From Thalassotalea crassostreae (GTDB lineage Bacteria; Pseudomonadota; Gammaproteobacteria; Enterobacterales; Alteromonadaceae), in the NCBI RefSeq assembly GCF_001831495.1, contig NZ_CP017689.1, positions 2,480,001 through 2,544,000 of the forward strand: a DNA stretch of 64,000 nucleotides, in the 5' to 3' direction. Under the pieces are notes generated by a model. That model saw only the letters and a program-made list of their open reading frames with translations. It made no database searches and had not been told where the DNA came from. Positions 61,637 through 64,000 of the stretch are shown piece by piece (the first letter of the stretch is position 1; the number at the start of each line of letters is the position of its first letter). Both the position numbers and the translations under genes were made by a program.

Positions 61637-62512
61637 CTAATTTAAAGTTTTAAGCTTTGCCATCATTGAGCGCAGTTCTTCTCGCCAATGTACTAAAGAC
61701 ACATCTGGTAATGCAGCTAATAAACTGCTTTTATCTAATACACTATAGCTAGGTCTTTTCGCAGGGGTTGGATATTCAGTCGTCGCAATTGAATTTATAT
61801 TGATTTGTTTATTCAATAAACCAAGCTCTAAACCTATATCACAAATGGCTACTGCAAAGTCATACCAACTTGCTACGCCATTATCAGTATAATGATGAAC
61901 ACCAGAAAGTTTTTCTTTAGCAGCGAGTAAGCATATTTTTGCCAAACTAGAAGCATGTGTAGGCGTGCCGATTTGATCGCCAACTACGCCTAATTGCTCT
62001 CGTTCATTCATTAGTCTAAGCATGGTTTTAACAAAGTTATAGCCATGCACCGAATATACCCAAGAGGTACGTATTACACAACAGGCACTACCAAGTACAT
62101 CAATAGCCGCTTTTTCACCAGCGAGTTTGCTCTCACCATAAACGCCTATTGGAGTACATGTATCATCAGGAGTATAAGGAGAAGATTTACTACCATCGAA
62201 GACAAAATCGGTTGATACTTGCACTAAATTTATGCCTAAATCAGCACAGACAACCGCGATGTTTTTAACGGCCTGTTCATTCAATAAAAAGGCATTTTCA
62301 ACGTCTGATTCTGCTTTATCAACGGCTGTATATGCTGATGCATTAATAACGGCATCTGCACCTAATGAACCCATAACACTTTTAAGTGAATTAACATCAC
62401 TTATATCAACATCATTTCGCCCTAAACATACAACAGAGCATTCTTCGCTATTAAGTAAACCTAGCTCAGTAGCAAGCTGACCACTTTTGCCTATGACTAC
62501 AATTTTCATCAA
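61637..62512 (-). CDS. rfbD: dTDP-4-dehydrorhamnose reductase
   Basis: A 291-aa SDR reductase making dTDP-L-rhamnose, the last step of the pathway. KIVVIGKSGQLATELG binds the nucleotide cofactor, INASAYTAVDKAESD and STDFVFDG are RmlD signatures, and YGESKLAGE holds the catalytic Tyr/Lys. It lies 8 bp downstream of rfbC and 15 bp upstream of rfbB. Confidence 0.96.
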   Translation of the reverse strand: MMKIVVIGKSGQLATELGLLNSEECSVVCLGRNDVDISDVNSLKSVMGSLGADAVINASAYTAVDKAESDVENAFLLNEQAVKNIAVVCADLGINLVQVSTDFVFDGSKSSPYTPDDTCTPIGVYGESKLAGEKAAIDVLGSACCVIRTSWVYSVHGYNFVKTMLRLMNEREQLGVVGDQIGTPTHASSLAKICLLAAKEKLSGVHHYTDNGVASWYDFAVAICDIGLELGLLNKQININSIATTEYPTPAKRPSYSVLDKSSLLAALPDVSLVHWREELRSMMAKLKTLN

Positions 62513-62520
62513 TAGCCTAC

Positions 62521-63069
62521 TTATTCAAAATATGGAGCTTCAGCAAAACTAAGCCCTTGCTCATCTTTTGCTGATAGTGAAGGAGCCTTACCATCAACTA
62601 ACGGCCATTGAATGCCAATACTAGGATCATCCCATTTGAGTGATACTTCAAATTCAGGCGCATAATAGTCTGTGCATTTATAAACAAACTCGGCAGAGTC
62701 ACTCATAACATAAAAGCCATGAGCAAAACCTTCAGGAACCCATAATTGACGTTTATTATCTGCAGACAACACAACACCAACATGTTTACCAAAGGTCGGA
62801 GATGATTTACGCATATCAACCGCAACATCGTAAACTTCACCTGAGACGACACGAACAAGTTTGCCTTGAGTCATTTCAGTTTGATAATGAAGGCCACGTA
62901 ATATGCCACAACTTGATTTGCTATGATTATCTTGTACAAAGCGACGCTCACAAACTTCCGACTGAAACGTATCATCACGAAACGTTTCCATAAAAAAGCC
63001 ACGTTCATCACCAAATACTGTAGGCTCTAAAATTACAACATCAGGAATGTCAGTTTTAATAAACTTCAT
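62521..63069 (-). CDS. rfbC: dTDP-4-dehydrorhamnose 3,5-epimerase
   Basis: A 182-aa cupin epimerase, third step of dTDP-L-rhamnose synthesis. PTVFGDERGFFMETFRDDTF, VQDNHSKSSCGILRGLHYQT with the catalytic His, VYDVAVDMRKSSPTFGKHVG and VPEGFAHGFYVMSD are the family blocks. The start overlaps the rfbA stop by 1 nt, so translation is coupled. Confidence 0.96.
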   Translation of the reverse strand: MKFIKTDIPDVVILEPTVFGDERGFFMETFRDDTFQSEVCERRFVQDNHSKSSCGILRGLHYQTEMTQGKLVRVVSGEVYDVAVDMRKSSPTFGKHVGVVLSADNKRQLWVPEGFAHGFYVMSDSAEFVYKCTDYYAPEFEVSLKWDDPSIGIQWPLVDGKAPSLSAKDEQGLSFAEAPYFE

Positions 63070-63944
63070 TAAAAGATCTTCTCTTCAATAATATTTAGCA
63101 AGTATTCGCCATAACCACTTTTACGTAGTGGCTCAGCAATGACCCGTAATTGTTCAGCAGTGATCCAACCGTTACGAAACGCTATCTCTTCTGGGCAATT
63201 GACCTTCAAACCTTGGCGCTTTTCAACCGTAGCTATAAACTGAGCCGCTGCTAATAAATCATCATGAGTACCAGTATCAAGCCAAGCAGTACCTCGTCCC
63301 ATAATTTGCACGTTTAATTCACCAGCCTGTAAATACTGATCAATTACGTCTGTTATTTCTAATTCACCACGTGCGGAAGGTTTAACATTCTTAGCAAATT
63401 CAACCACACGAGAATCAAAGAAATATATACCAGGAATTGCATAACTAGATTTTGGCACTGCAGGCTTTTCTTCAATTGAAATAGCCTTGCCAGTCTCATC
63501 AAATTCAACCACACCGTAAGATGTAGGATTGGCAACACGATAACCAAACACTGTACCACCAACGTCACGAGAAGCAGCCGAACGTAAAGACTTAACTAAA
63601 TCGTGACCATAAAACATGTTATCGCCAAGCACTAGAGCCGCAGAAGAACCAGCAAGAAAGTCTTCAGCAATAATAAATGCCTGTGCTAAACCATCTGGTG
63701 AAGGCTGAACAGCATATGTAAGTGACACTCCAAAACCAGAACCATCGCCAAGCAAACGCTCAAATCGATGAATTTCTTCAGGGGTGGATATAATAAGAAT
63801 TTCGCGGATACCTGCTTGCATTAATGTAGCAAGTGGGTAGTAAATCATTGGTTTGTCATAAACTGGCATAAGTTGCTTACTAACAACTTTTGTCAAAGGG
63901 TAAAGGCGTGTTCCACTGCCACCAGCTAAAATAATTCCTTTCAT
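63069..63944 (-). CDS. rfbA: Glucose-1-phosphate thymidylyltransferase
   Basis: A 291-aa nucleotidyltransferase that makes dTDP-glucose, the first step of rhamnose synthesis. [20 protein letters not shown] is the nucleotide-binding signature, with [20 protein letters not shown] and [10 protein letters not shown] following. Full family length. It begins the four-gene rhamnose set, 2 bp after the stop of the partial gene upstream, and is read with it as one operon. Confidence 0.97.
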   Translation of the reverse strand: MKGIILAGGSGTRLYPLTKVVSKQLMPVYDKPMIYYPLATLMQAGIREILIISTPEEIHRFERLLGDGSGFGVSLTYAVQPSPDGLAQAFIIAEDFLAGSSAALVLGDNMFYGHDLVKSLRSAASRDVGGTVFGYRVANPTSYGVVEFDETGKAISIEEKPAVPKSSYAIPGIYFFDSRVVEFAKNVKPSARGELEITDVIDQYLQAGELNVQIMGRGTAWLDTGTHDDLLAAAQFIATVEKRQGLKVNCPEEIAFRNGWITAEQLRVIAEPLRKSGYGEYLLNIIEEKIF

Positions 63945-63946
63945 AA

Positions 63947-64000
63947 CTAATTCTCGATTTCTAAATTGTAATATTCACGATACCAATTAACAAACTCAGC
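63947..64000 (-). CDS. C-terminal end of an NAD-dependent sugar epimerase (partial)
   Basis: The last 17 codons, [17 protein letters not shown], resemble the C-terminus of UDP-glucuronate 4-epimerase-type SDR proteins (FVxWYxEYY). The rest lies outside the window. It ends 2 bp before the rfbA start, so it heads the same operon here. The precise substrate cannot be told. Confidence 0.6.
   Translation of the reverse strand, partial: AEFVNWYREYYNLEIEN

Overview
The window reads as chromosomal DNA of a marine gammaproteobacterium of the Alteromonadales, most likely Colwelliaceae (Thalassotalea/Colwellia-like). This is an inference from the AT-rich base composition, the apt-dnaX-ybaB-recR-htpG backbone, the abundant REP-like palindromes and the protein styles; no rRNA is present to confirm it.

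Layout. (1) 0-14.4 kb: the conserved backbone htpG (partial), recR, ybaB, dnaX and apt, all on the minus strand. It is split by accessory cargo: an acyltransferase and a ParDE-type toxin-antitoxin pair lie between htpG and recR. An M17 aminopeptidase and a beta-glucoside locus lie between recR and ybaB. The beta-glucoside locus holds a CBM9-like protein, a GH3 deletion remnant, a GH1 glucosidase, a GPH symporter and a LacI regulator, with two perfect 14-bp operators in its divergent promoter. dnaX carries a textbook programmed -1 frameshift signal. (2) 14.5-22.8 kb: a CheY-like receiver, a 39-aa membrane protein under a perfect FNR box, and a secreted Cys/Gly/Lys-repeat peptide of the bufferin/HvfA type with no maturation genes nearby. 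Then come a GGA-hairpin-rich (CsrB-like) RNA or leader, a RAYT-family protein that has lost its HUH motif, two UspE-like proteins, and REP arrays containing a tandemly duplicated GIY-YIG nuclease gene. (3) 22.9-34.2 kb: one minus-strand cluster for a TonB/Tol-like envelope machine. It has an SH3 protein, an outer-membrane barrel, periplasmic and TPR proteins, one ExbB, two ExbD and an AgmX/TonB-like protein, and it resembles in composition the Agl-Glt machinery of myxobacteria. (4) 34.8-37.2 kb: two small outer-membrane barrels among REP arrays. (5) 37.3-42.3 kb and 60.5-64 kb: surface polysaccharide genes (CapD/WbpM type, TviC, TviB; then rfbB, rfbD, rfbC, rfbA and the end of an epimerase). 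(6) 42.7-60.5 kb: an accessory island between the two polysaccharide blocks.

The island holds a Septu-like PtuA/PtuB pair, a GIY-YIG/NUMOD endonuclease, a tightly coupled four-gene module built round a 1045-aa tyrosine recombinase, and a 724-aa PD-(D/E)XK protein convergent with that module. It also has a conventional phage-type integrase, a sigma-factor-like protein and a DUF2971 protein. The coupled recombinase module with its convergent nuclease is the strongest candidate here for an undescribed system. The orphan EGKCG peptide and the GGA-rich RNA come next.
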